The notes under the pieces are model-generated. The model made no database searches. It saw nothing but the letters and a program-made list of their open reading frames with translations, and was not told the origin of the DNA. Position numbers and translations under genes: made by a program. Below are positions 17,234-25,182 of a DNA stretch of 53,478 nt, piece after piece. The stretch comes from SB15 sp964639245 (GTDB lineage: Bacteria; Chloroflexota; Anaerolineae; Aggregatilineales; J027), in assembly GCA_964639245.1 (NCBI GenBank), contig CAZXCU010000026.1, positions 1 through 53,478 on the forward strand. The letters are read 5' to 3'. The first letter of the stretch is position 1; each line of letters starts with the position of its first letter.

Positions 17234-17253
17234 TAACTAAAACGGTTTAGTTA
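17234..17253. promoter_or_regulatory. 20-bp palindromic operator-like site before the GH13 gene
   Basis: TAACTAAAAC next to GGTTTAGTTA: nine of ten pairs match, with a central CG. This is the layout of LacI/GalR-family operators. It covers the predicted transcription start and ends 13 bases before ATG 17267. No T-run follows, which argues against a terminator. Confidence 0.6.
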
Positions 17254-17266
17254 GGATAATAAATTG

Positions 17267-19129
17267 ATGCGACCTCCATGGTTATTGACCCTGCATCATG
17301 ACGGGTCAGAAAAATATGTTTCCAATTTACACCCGCGCTTGGATGAAACCCTGAAGCTAAGGCTACGGGCAGGTGAACATGCGCCTATCCAACGGATTCT
17401 GGTACGAATTTTCCCGGACGGCGAACAATTTTTTACCCCGATGCACAAGGCGGAATGTGTGGCATCGGTGCAGTGGTGGGAAGCGGATTTGCACATCAAC
17501 GAACCGCATGTCCATTACCGCTTTTTGATTGAAGCGGAAGATGGCATCTGGTGGTATACCGCCGCCGGAGTCGTGACACATGAGCCGCTTGATGTGACCG
17601 ATTTTCGGATTTTAGCCAATTATCACACCCCTGCATGGCTGATGGAATCGGTGTTTTATCAGATTTTCCCGGATACTTTTGCCAACGGCGACCCCACCAA
17701 CGACCCCCAACCCCACGACTATGAATTTCGTGGCAAACGTCCCCACACCTTTGCATGGGGGCAGCACCCGCAGGAAGTTCCATCATCACAGCTCGTTTTT
17801 TACGGGGGCGATTTACAAGGCATCACGCGGCACCTCGACTATCTGGAACAATTGGGGGTGAACGCGCTGTACCTCAACCCGATTTTTACCGCCTACACCA
17901 ACCACAAATATGACGTGGTAGATTATTTTAATGTGGATCCGCATTTGGGCGGGAACGATGCGCTGGTCGAACTGCGCCAAGCCCTTGATGAACGTCAGAT
18001 GCGCTATCTGCTGGATATTGTGCCGAATCACTGCGGATATTACAGCCATTGGTTTCAGGCTGCCCGTCAGAATCCGCAAGCGCCGGAAAGCGAATTTTTC
18101 AGCTTTAAAAAGCATCCTGATGACTATGCTTCATGGTTAGGGGTCTGGTCATTGCCCAAGCTCAACTATCGCAGCGCGGAACTTCGCCGCCGCATTTACG
18201 AAAATGAGGACGCGGTATTCCGCCATTGGCTCAAACCACCCTATGCGGCGGATGGGTGGCGGGTGGATGTTGCTAATATGTTGGGTAGACAGGGCGAAAC
18301 CCAAATCGGGGTGGAAGTCATGCGCGGGATTCGGAATTCGGTTAAAAGCACCCGCCCCGATGCTTATTTGATGGGCGAAAATTTCTTTGATGCCAGCCCA
18401 CAGCTACAGGGCGACCAATTTGATGGCGTGATGAATTATATGGGCATGTCCATTCCCCTGCTGCATTGGCTCAAAGGCTATCAACAGGGCGCGTGGGGCT
18501 TGGAACTGCCGATTACCTCCCCCATCAAATGGTCAACCGAAGCAATGGAAGAAACATGGCGCTACCGCCGTGCCGCGATTCCCTTTGTGATTGCCTTGCA
18601 GCAGTACAATTTGCTAGACAGCCATGATACCCAGCGTATCCGTTCTTTGCTGCATGGCAACGACGCGCTGCATAAACTCGCGGTGGTCATTTTGATGACT
18701 TTTCCCGGTGTTCCCTGCATTTATTACGGGGATGAAATCGGCATGGAGGACATCCCGCACTTTCGCTCCCGTGCCTGTATGGAATGGGACGAGTCTCGTT
18801 GGAACAGGGATTTGCTCGACTTCCACCGTAAACTGATTGCCTTACGCCGCAGTTCCAAGATTTTGCAAACGGGTGGTTTTCAGGTGCTAGCGGCGGAGGA
18901 AGATACGATTGTCTACCAGCGCGAAGGCCACGAAGGACGAATTTTAGTCGTGGCGCACCGCAGCGAAACCCCGCGTCCCGCCAGCTATGTGCCTGTTGCT
19001 CATGGTGGAATCCCCGATGGCACGCGCTTTGTTGAATTTTTCTCAGGACAGGCAGCGGTGGTGGAAAATAACGCGCTGCCTCTGGCTGACCATCCGCAAG
19101 GGGCAACCCTCTGGATTGAAACCCCATAA
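17267..19129 (+). CDS. GH13 alpha-glycosidase (neopullulanase/maltodextrin glucosidase type)
   Basis: 620 residues. An N-terminal beta-sandwich of about 120 residues precedes the (beta/alpha)8 domain. GH13 conserved regions: DIVPNH near 249, GWRVDVAN near 332 (nucleophile Asp), GENF near 369 (acid Glu), LLDSHDTQR near 453. No signal peptide, so it acts in the cytoplasm, cutting imported maltodextrins or related alpha-glucans. ATG 17267 is preferred over the TTG three bases before; TTAGGA lies upstream. It has its own promoter/operator, consistent with sugar induction. Confidence 0.93.
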   Translation: MRPPWLLTLHHDGSEKYVSNLHPRLDETLKLRLRAGEHAPIQRILVRIFPDGEQFFTPMHKAECVASVQWWEADLHINEPHVHYRFLIEAEDGIWWYTAAGVVTHEPLDVTDFRILANYHTPAWLMESVFYQIFPDTFANGDPTNDPQPHDYEFRGKRPHTFAWGQHPQEVPSSQLVFYGGDLQGITRHLDYLEQLGVNALYLNPIFTAYTNHKYDVVDYFNVDPHLGGNDALVELRQALDERQMRYLLDIVPNHCGYYSHWFQAARQNPQAPESEFFSFKKHPDDYASWLGVWSLPKLNYRSAELRRRIYENEDAVFRHWLKPPYAADGWRVDVANMLGRQGETQIGVEVMRGIRNSVKSTRPDAYLMGENFFDASPQLQGDQFDGVMNYMGMSIPLLHWLKGYQQGAWGLELPITSPIKWSTEAMEETWRYRRAAIPFVIALQQYNLLDSHDTQRIRSLLHGNDALHKLAVVILMTFPGVPCIYYGDEIGMEDIPHFRSRACMEWDESRWNRDLLDFHRKLIALRRSSKILQTGGFQVLAAEEDTIVYQREGHEGRILVVAHRSETPRPASYVPVAHGGIPDGTRFVEFFSGQAAVVENNALPLADHPQGATLWIETP

Positions 19130-19132
19130 ATT

Positions 19133-19179
19133 GATACGGGTGGAGACAAGGGGTTTTAGCCTTGATCCCCGCCCGTATC
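19133..19179. terminator. Bidirectional terminator-like hairpin between convergent genes
   Basis: Long imperfect stem: GATACGGGTGGAGA on the left pairs with the reverse complement of TCCCCGCCCGTATC on the right, extended by CAAGG/CCTTG. It sits between the GH13 stop (19129) and the DUF4058 stop (19190). No long T-run. Confidence 0.6.
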
Positions 19180-19189
19180 GCCCATGATT

Positions 19190-20275
19190 TTAATGACCAC
19201 GCAGCTTGTCTTGAATCACCTTCATCTGCTGACGAATCGCTTGTTGGTCTGCCTCGCTGTACCGATTCATTCGGAGCGGTTCTTCGGCATAATCAATGTC
19301 CATGCCAAATCGGGATGTATCCCATGTAAATTGATAAGGCTCGCCAAAATTAAAAATCAAGTGGTCATCCCCGCTTAAGGGAATCGTGACAAGCGGTAAC
19401 GGTTCATTAATCCCAAAAAAATAAACATGGATTTTATTGGTTTTGGGGTTGGTGACAGCCACATTGAAGGCTTTGGCTGTTTCCTCTTGTGGGTAGCGCG
19501 GCATGTTTTGCACCGGAGAGGGATATTCGTGTAAATAATCTACCTCAACCAAGATAGTATCCGCCAAGAGGCATTTGGTTCGATTTTCTAAGTAAGCGGC
19601 CTCATGACGACCTTTGGGCATATTGGCGGGCGAGAGCAGTTCAATGCGTACAAGTGGGATTCCGCGCTTTTCTGGTTCACTTGGCTTGATTTCGTAAATA
19701 TTGACCGCATGAAGCGTTTTAAGTTCAGCTAAACGTAAGGACAGTTCAATGGCAGGCGAGGCAGTTGTACCAGTTTGAAAGGGAACGCTTGGATAGCGAT
19801 GATAAATCGTCACATCGGGCTTCACCGGGGTATCGTTGCGAAAAGCCTCCTCTTCCTCTTCTCGACTTTTAATCTGGAGCGAGTGTTCTGTCATCGCAAT
19901 ATAATGACGCGGCAAATAGCGATTCAGATGGTCTTTAATATGGGTAATGTGATCACTGTGAAAACTCGGATAAAGGGAGGTATTCGCATCCACGCCCGGG
20001 GTTTGTAACAAACTCATCAGATAGGGGTTCGCCCCTGTAAAAAGGTTTTCGTCTGCCCACAGCATCCGTTCGATTCCTTTTTTGCTCAATAAATACCAAT
20101 CAATTTCATACGCGGCGATGAACGCCCGCCCCTTAAAAAATAATCGGGTCAATTTTCCTTGTTGAATCAGTTGATCCAATTGACGGCGGGTGATTCCCAA
20201 CGCAACAGCGCTCTCTGCTAACGTCAACAGATAGCGGTTCGCATCACGTAAAACGGGCAAGGCAGGGTCATTCAT
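19190..20275 (-). CDS. DUF4058 protein with N-terminal helix-turn-helix
   Basis: 361 residues from ATG 20275; upstream in-frame starts would overlap the end of the next gene. Residues about 15-70 look like a MerR/excisionase-type HTH (ESAVALGITRRQLDQLIQQG followed by an arm ending YEIDWYL). The rest matches DUF4058: NPYL, YPSFHSDHITHIKDHLN, LPRHYIAMTE, KPDVTIY, RIELLSPAN-P-GR--YL, LVEVDYLH. DUF4058 is found in Cyanobacteria and Chloroflexi, resembles restriction-endonuclease-like Uma2 relatives, and has no proven function. A fused HTH is not the usual form. Confidence 0.78.
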   Translation of the reverse strand: MNDPALPVLRDANRYLLTLAESAVALGITRRQLDQLIQQGKLTRLFFKGRAFIAAYEIDWYLLSKKGIERMLWADENLFTGANPYLMSLLQTPGVDANTSLYPSFHSDHITHIKDHLNRYLPRHYIAMTEHSLQIKSREEEEEAFRNDTPVKPDVTIYHRYPSVPFQTGTTASPAIELSLRLAELKTLHAVNIYEIKPSEPEKRGIPLVRIELLSPANMPKGRHEAAYLENRTKCLLADTILVEVDYLHEYPSPVQNMPRYPQEETAKAFNVAVTNPKTNKIHVYFFGINEPLPLVTIPLSGDDHLIFNFGEPYQFTWDTSRFGMDIDYAEEPLRMNRYSEADQQAIRQQMKVIQDKLRGH

Positions 20276-20354
20276 CAGCAACACACCTACCGCAATTTTA
20301 GCATGAGACAATCCGGGGATTGAAAACCAGACGGATTGGGGAGGACGGTACTTT

Positions 20355-22064
20355 CTACCGCCCCAACCCCACACTGAAGATAAGCTGCGTGTTGAACGTG
20401 CCATTTTGCACGGCATCACGCGCCGCCGAAGCTGCATAAAAATTCTTGTTGTAGGTCAGCGCAAGGTTAAACTGCTGAATCGCGCTGTCCAAGTTGCCCT
20501 GTGCGGCATACACCCCACCGCGATAGAAAAAGGTCTCTTCCACGTTGACGGTGGTGCTTTCGGCAGACTGCGCCAGCGCCAGCACATCGTCATAGCGCCC
20601 TACAGCAAAATACGATTCATACGGCGTATGCAAATACCACAGGGTGCGCCACGGCATCCCCAGCGCAAAGGCTTGGTCATAGGCTTGAGCCGCCAAGTCA
20701 TGTTCCCCAAGAATCGTGTACGCGCTGCCGATGTTAAACCACGCCCAATTATCATCGGGACGGGCGGCGGCTTCGGTGCGGGCGGTGTCCAGTGCCATCT
20801 GGGCGGCGGCGGTGGGGTCAACCCGCGCACCCAGAATCGTCATTAACTCGGTTTCGCGGGCGGGGTCATACACGGTGATAAAAAGATGGTTAAAATGTCG
20901 CCAGTAGTATTCAACTTCTTGGTAGGATTCAGGCCGACCCTGTAAATTACCATGTCCGAGATAGCTGTCGTAGGCATAGAAGGTCGCCAGTGTATCATCA
21001 TAGCCAATCAGCAGCAAATAATGTCCCATCCAGCCCAGATCATTGACTTCGTAGCCTTTTTCGATGATGACCGGAAAATTATTCGCCAGCAGGGTTTTTA
21101 AAAGCTGCATATCCCCGCCAATTCGATACAGCGCCCGCACCGCATAATTTGTGCTGGCCTGTTCATTCACGTAAGCAACCATCTGATAGGGACTGACATT
21201 TTTATCTTCGCTGTTCGGCTTGAGATAATTGGCGGCAGGCCCTTGGTCACGGTTGTAGCCAAAATAGCTCAAGGTCATCGTCAGCGTTGCCGGGCCGCAG
21301 TTGTTCCACCACTGGGCATGGTACGCAATCCGGCTGTTGTCAATTTTATGGGAGGCAGGAATCGGAATCGCGGTGGGGGTCAACGTGGCGGTGGGAATCG
21401 CGGTTGCGGCGGAGGTGGGCAGCAGAGTCGGCGTAAAAGTCGGGGTTATGGTTGGTGTTGGCGACACGGTTGGGATGAGACCGCTTTCTGTCGCCTGTCC
21501 CCCGGATGAGAGCGTTTGGGTTGGCCCGCCGGGTGTGGCAGTCGCCGGAGTCAAAATTAACATCGGGTCAAAACCGGGCGTTGGATTGGACAACGTAGGC
21601 AGCACCTCAAACGGAGGAGTCGGTTTCCATTCGCAGACAACCCCGCCCATGCCCACACGGTCAGCCCGATTGCACCAGATTTCCTGAACTTCGGGACGTT
21701 GAGCGCGGTAAATGGGGGGCAAGAGAATCGCAGCGACAATCAGCGCCACCACGCCAAACGCCAGAAATGCCCCGCCAATCGCCAGACACCCCCCCATCAT
21801 CACCTGACGACGACCCGATTGAGGCGGGTGCTGTGCATAGTGAGGGGCGTAGCCGTACCGTTCAATTCTGGCGGTGCCAATCGGCGGCACAGGCGGTGTA
21901 TTTACATCCGTTGCGGCATCCGCTTGGGGGTCAAAGTAGGCTGTCCCCTGTCCCACCTGCGTGGGCGGAACGGCGGGTTGTGCATTTACCGGAGTTACAG
22001 GAGCTTGCCGCCGTGTTTGCGGGGTGTCTTCCCGATTGGAGTTGGTGTTGTTTAGATTATCCAT
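20355..22064 (-). CDS. Membrane-anchored C39-like cysteine peptidase with TPR repeats
   Basis: 569 residues. Proline-rich cytoplasmic N-terminus (1-85), one TM helix (about 92-118), Thr/Pro-rich linker (about 165-245), then a papain-like C39_2 domain: catalytic Cys in NNCGPATL near 265 and His in GHYLLLIGYD near 355, with YDSYLG as likely Asp/Asn region. TPR-type repeats fill the C-terminus (about 430-560: WFNIGSAYTILGEHDLAAQAYDQA, FYRGGVYAAQGNLDSAIQQFN). The catalytic domain should face outside. Substrate unknown; the TPRs may bind a partner. Confidence 0.85.
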   Translation of the reverse strand: MDNLNNTNSNREDTPQTRRQAPVTPVNAQPAVPPTQVGQGTAYFDPQADAATDVNTPPVPPIGTARIERYGYAPHYAQHPPQSGRRQVMMGGCLAIGGAFLAFGVVALIVAAILLPPIYRAQRPEVQEIWCNRADRVGMGGVVCEWKPTPPFEVLPTLSNPTPGFDPMLILTPATATPGGPTQTLSSGGQATESGLIPTVSPTPTITPTFTPTLLPTSAATAIPTATLTPTAIPIPASHKIDNSRIAYHAQWWNNCGPATLTMTLSYFGYNRDQGPAANYLKPNSEDKNVSPYQMVAYVNEQASTNYAVRALYRIGGDMQLLKTLLANNFPVIIEKGYEVNDLGWMGHYLLLIGYDDTLATFYAYDSYLGHGNLQGRPESYQEVEYYWRHFNHLFITVYDPARETELMTILGARVDPTAAAQMALDTARTEAAARPDDNWAWFNIGSAYTILGEHDLAAQAYDQAFALGMPWRTLWYLHTPYESYFAVGRYDDVLALAQSAESTTVNVEETFFYRGGVYAAQGNLDSAIQQFNLALTYNKNFYAASAARDAVQNGTFNTQLIFSVGLGR

Positions 22065-22085
22065 GCGCCTATCAAAATTCAGAAC

Positions 22086-22110
22086 AAAAAGGGGATTTTC
22101 TTATCCCCTT
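22086..22110 (-). terminator. Terminator after the nitrilase-family gene
   Basis: On the minus strand AAGGGGAT, six-base loop, ATCCCCTT, then TTT. It lies about 70 bases after the stop of the minus-strand gene 22179-23090. It would also be at the very 5' end of a transcript from the promoter at 22122-22150. Confidence 0.7.
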
Positions 22111-22121
22111 GCATGTCCTTA

Positions 22122-22150
22122 GTTATACTATCAAACGTCAATTTTGTCCT
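22122..22150 (-). promoter_or_regulatory. Possible promoter of the C39/TPR gene
   Basis: Minus strand: -35 AGGACA (22145-22150), 17-bp spacer, -10 TATAAC (22122-22127). The start would fall near 22115, directly upstream of the hairpin 22086-22110. Confidence 0.4.
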
Positions 22151-22178
22151 CTACGCCTCATCAGCGTATTTCCCACTT

Positions 22179-23090
22179 TTACTTCACCAAATCCTGATAT
22201 TGGTCGGGACGACGGTCTTGCATAAAAGGCCATTGGTGGCGCAGGCGGTCTGTTGCGGTGTAATCAATTTCGACCAGCGCAAAGCCCTCATCGCTGTTGA
22301 CCGGGACAACTTCGCCGGAAGCCAGCGCCACGAAACTCGCCCGATAGCAGGGCGGATCAATTCGATTCAACCGCACCCACGGAATATTGTTTGCCAGCGC
22401 GTTGGCGGCAATTGCCACTTCCCATTTGTACGCGGCATCCTGTTCGGTTGCGGCGGAAGGCGCAAACACAATATCTGCCCCGTCCAGCGCCAGCGCCCGC
22501 GCCCCTTCGGGAAAGAAATTATCATAACAAATATACACACCAACCCGTCCATAGGCGGTTTGAAAAGCAGAAAAAATGCCGTCGCCGGGGGTCAGGTGCA
22601 GCCGTTCATTGTCGGGGGGTAAATGCCGCTTGCGATACGTTCCGGCGATGTCACCATGAATATCAATCACCAGAGCGCTGTTATAGTAGTGGTCGTCGTT
22701 GCCCCGTTCAAAAAAAGGACACACCAGCACCACCTGTTTATCGCGGGCAAGGGTACGAAGCGGAGTCCAGACGTTTCCGTTAAACGGGTCGGCGAGATGA
22801 CGATAGGCTTCGACCTCTTCCGAACTAAACACCCATTCTAGCAAAAACATCTCCGTAAAGGCGATAATCTGTGCGCCTTCATCAGCGGCCTGCCATGCCA
22901 GACGCACCGCACGCTGCATATTGTCGTTTTTGTCCGGCTTGGGTTCAAAATGGATCATGGCAACCACCACCGAATCGGGGCGTTCGGGGATGTGTTCGGC
23001 GCTTTCCACCGAGACTTCAAAATCGTAACGCGGGCGGGTCGGTTCTTCGGTGCGAATTTCCCGACGTGGTTTGGTGTCCTGTACCATCAT
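22179..23090 (-). CDS. Carbon-nitrogen hydrolase (nitrilase superfamily amidase)
   Basis: 303 residues. Catalytic triad visible: Glu80 (AFTEMFL), Lys154 (YRKRHLPP) and Cys188 (GVYICYDNFFPE). It resembles N-carbamoylputrescine amidase and beta-ureidopropionase-type enzymes, which hydrolyse carbamoyl or amide bonds. The N-terminal 40 residues are charged and not part of the fold. GAGGGG lies eight bases before the ATG. No polyamine or pyrimidine genes lie nearby, so the substrate is unknown. Confidence 0.92.
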   Translation of the reverse strand: MMVQDTKPRREIRTEEPTRPRYDFEVSVESAEHIPERPDSVVVAMIHFEPKPDKNDNMQRAVRLAWQAADEGAQIIAFTEMFLLEWVFSSEEVEAYRHLADPFNGNVWTPLRTLARDKQVVLVCPFFERGNDDHYYNSALVIDIHGDIAGTYRKRHLPPDNERLHLTPGDGIFSAFQTAYGRVGVYICYDNFFPEGARALALDGADIVFAPSAATEQDAAYKWEVAIAANALANNIPWVRLNRIDPPCYRASFVALASGEVVPVNSDEGFALVEIDYTATDRLRHQWPFMQDRRPDQYQDLVK

Positions 23091-23110
23091 AGCAAAAACC
23101 CCTCAGTTTC

Positions 23111-23334
23111 AGGTTTTAGGAAGTAGGTGTTAGGTGTTAGGCAAAGAAAATCCATCAGTATTGCATTTTTGTTTTTGAGAAAATCTTGCTAAGTGCTTTG
23201 TTCGGTAAATGCTTTTAGAGGGTGGGTTACGGGCATACTGCGCCCTTAGAACCCACCCCTACAAAAACACCATCCTGATTTATTTGCCGGATGAAGCACT
23301 CATCACTCTTTTGCTTTCCTAACTCCTAAAACCT
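23111..23334. repeat. Nested inverted-repeat region between nitrilase and GNAT genes
   Basis: Outer perfect 11-bp arms AGGTTTTAGGA (23111-23121) and TCCTAAAACCT (23324-23334), with adjoining GTTAGG/CCTAAC copies. The arms enclose the MITE-like element at 23192-23300. This fills almost the whole gap between the two genes. Confidence 0.65.
23192..23300. mobile_element. MITE-like element, family A, copy 1 (about 109 bp)
   Basis: Terminal inverted repeats of 19 bp matching at 15 positions: AGTGCTTTGTTCGGTAAAT at the left, complement of ATTTGCCGGATGAAGCACT at the right. An inner perfect stem GGGTGGGTT/AACCCACCC lies at 23220-23228 and 23250-23258. No coding capacity. The same ends flank 51721-51901. 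Confidence 0.65.
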
Positions 23335-23349
23335 AACGCCTATCACCTT

Positions 23350-24111
23350 TTAATAACTTGCCAATCCGAGATATACAATATCTGCCACCGCGTGGTAGCC
23401 CATTTTTTCGTACAAGGGCTGCCCCATGCTGCTTGCCATTAACATCGTTTGCGAATACCCTGCCCGGTAAGCATCATAACACACCTGCGCCATCAACACA
23501 GAGGCCAAACCGCGCCGACGAAACATTTTGCGCGTCCCTACGTTCCAGATGCCCGCCATGCCATTGGTAAAAGTCAGGGTCGCCACTGCCGCCGGATGAC
23601 GGTCATAATAGGCCATGTAGTGATGCAAGGTGGGTTCATTTTCATGTTCCGGGCGAATCAAGCGCACATTCACCCCATAATCCAGATGAAAGGCCTCGGT
23701 TAAAATGCGCTGTGCCTGCCGTTCCATCAATTCGCCCCGTACCGGACGCACAGTAATGAGGCGACTGTGAGGTTGGGTGCGTGGCAACCCATCCAGTACC
23801 AGAATCGGGCTTTCCCAGCGAATAAACCCGCCCAACCGCACAAGATAATCCTTTAAACCCGGTTGGACAGCCGGCATCACCGGAATGCTCCACTCGGCGC
23901 GGTAGGGACGGAAAAATCGGGAACAGCGCTCCAAAAACAGGGGAGTCACCACCCTGGCATCATCCAACCACACCTGATTCGCGCCGGAAAGCCATACCAA
24001 CCCGCTATAATTGAAGACATAGCCCTCCCCATGTTCGGTGACGGAATCAGGCCACTGCCAGTACATCCGTTCGCAAAAATCGCGGATGTTTTCAAACACA
24101 TCCAGCAGCAT
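23350..24111 (-). CDS. GNAT-family N-acetyltransferase
   Basis: 253 residues. The acetyl-CoA motif RRRGLASVLM (about 205-214) and the following YEKMGYH motif place the GNAT domain in the C-terminal half; the N-terminal 110 residues could be a second degenerate GNAT fold. ATG 24111 (TGATG overlap with the kinase stop) is preferred over GTG 24114. Co-transcribed with the histidine kinase upstream. Substrate unknown. Confidence 0.87.
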   Translation of the reverse strand: MLLDVFENIRDFCERMYWQWPDSVTEHGEGYVFNYSGLVWLSGANQVWLDDARVVTPLFLERCSRFFRPYRAEWSIPVMPAVQPGLKDYLVRLGGFIRWESPILVLDGLPRTQPHSRLITVRPVRGELMERQAQRILTEAFHLDYGVNVRLIRPEHENEPTLHHYMAYYDRHPAAVATLTFTNGMAGIWNVGTRKMFRRRGLASVLMAQVCYDAYRAGYSQTMLMASSMGQPLYEKMGYHAVADIVYLGLASY

Positions 24112-25109
24112 CACAACCCCCGCATAATCGGCAGTTGAAAAGTAAACGTTGACCCTTGATTCAGGGAGCTTTCTACATGAATTTTGCCCCCATGCCGCTT
24201 GATAACCGTTTTTACATAGGTTAGGCCAATGCCCGCCCCAGCAATATCCCGGATTCGTTCATCGCTGGAACGCCACATTCTGTCCCAGATTTTGGTTTGT
24301 TCATCTTCCCGAATCCCGATGCCTTGATCCGCAACGGTGTAATGCACATGTGTTTGATTATGCCACGCATGAATAACCACATTATTCCCACCCATCGAAT
24401 AGCGAATCGCATTATCGAGCAGGTAATAAATAGATTTTTTGAGGCAGCGCGGGTCGCCAATCACCGCCGGACACTCATTCGGGATGCTGTTGACGATGCT
24501 CACCCCATTTTTATAGGCCTCATAGGAAAGTTCGCGCATGACTTCGCGGGTGAGGCCAATTAATTCGACTGGCACATGCTCCAACGGCATCCCGGCTTCA
24601 ATCCACGATAAATCGACCAATTTTTCGGTCATCTCATATAGTTTGTTGGTAGTCTGCTGGATGCGCGTCATGAAGCGTTCTTGCTGGGGGTTTAATTCAC
24701 CAAATTTTTTGACGAGTTCGGCGTAGCCCCCCAGCGCATTAATCGGATTGCGTAAATCGTGTGAGATGGCTTTGATGAGCGCTTCCCGCCGTGAATCAAG
24801 GTCGTGACGTTCGGTGATGTCATTCAGGATAATCACCCGTTTGTCATCTACATCGGCGGCGATGCCCGATGCCAACCGATTATCCACCAGACGCACATTG
24901 AGTTGTTTGGGGCCACCCGGCAGTGCCAACCGAATCAACTGGCGATATTCGCGGAAAACATCCGTCACCAAACGTCCGACCACCACATCACTTGGCACAT
25001 GGAGCATTGCCACTGAAGCAGAGTTCATATGAAGCAGTTCGCCCTGATTCCCAACAATGAGAATCCCCTCAGCCGCATTTTGAAAAATGAACTCGCTGGT
25101 TGACTCCAT
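24111..25109 (-). CDS. Cytoplasmic PAS-domain sensor histidine kinase
   Basis: 332 residues with no transmembrane segment. PAS domain (about 5-105, FIFQNAAEGILIVG), then HisKA with phospho-acceptor His in ISHDLRNPINALGGY near 140, and HATPase_c with N-box DNAIRYS, G1 DQGIGI and G2 GAGIGLTYVK. It should sense an internal cue and phosphorylate a response regulator; none lies nearby, so it is an orphan kinase. ATG 25109 is used instead of the TTG three bases upstream. Its stop overlaps the acetyltransferase start. Confidence 0.92.
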   Translation of the reverse strand: MESTSEFIFQNAAEGILIVGNQGELLHMNSASVAMLHVPSDVVVGRLVTDVFREYRQLIRLALPGGPKQLNVRLVDNRLASGIAADVDDKRVIILNDITERHDLDSRREALIKAISHDLRNPINALGGYAELVKKFGELNPQQERFMTRIQQTTNKLYEMTEKLVDLSWIEAGMPLEHVPVELIGLTREVMRELSYEAYKNGVSIVNSIPNECPAVIGDPRCLKKSIYYLLDNAIRYSMGGNNVVIHAWHNQTHVHYTVADQGIGIREDEQTKIWDRMWRSSDERIRDIAGAGIGLTYVKTVIKRHGGKIHVESSLNQGSTFTFQLPIMRGL

Positions 25110-25182
25110 CAAAATGAACCTTGCTCATTGGATGAACCCAATTTTAACGCTGGTTGCCTGAAAGGAAAAAAATTGGCATCGC

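Noticed and set aside
21360..21480. GT/GC-rich tracts in the Thr/Pro linkers (also near 26240 and 26680) as microsatellites or Chi-like sites
   Set aside because: Explained by codons for Thr/Pro linkers in secreted proteins; no perfect repeat unit.
23111..23141. GTTAGG repeats resembling telomeric or phage repeat arrays
   Set aside because: Only about three imperfect copies, mirrored at 23324-23338; better explained as arms of an inverted repeat.
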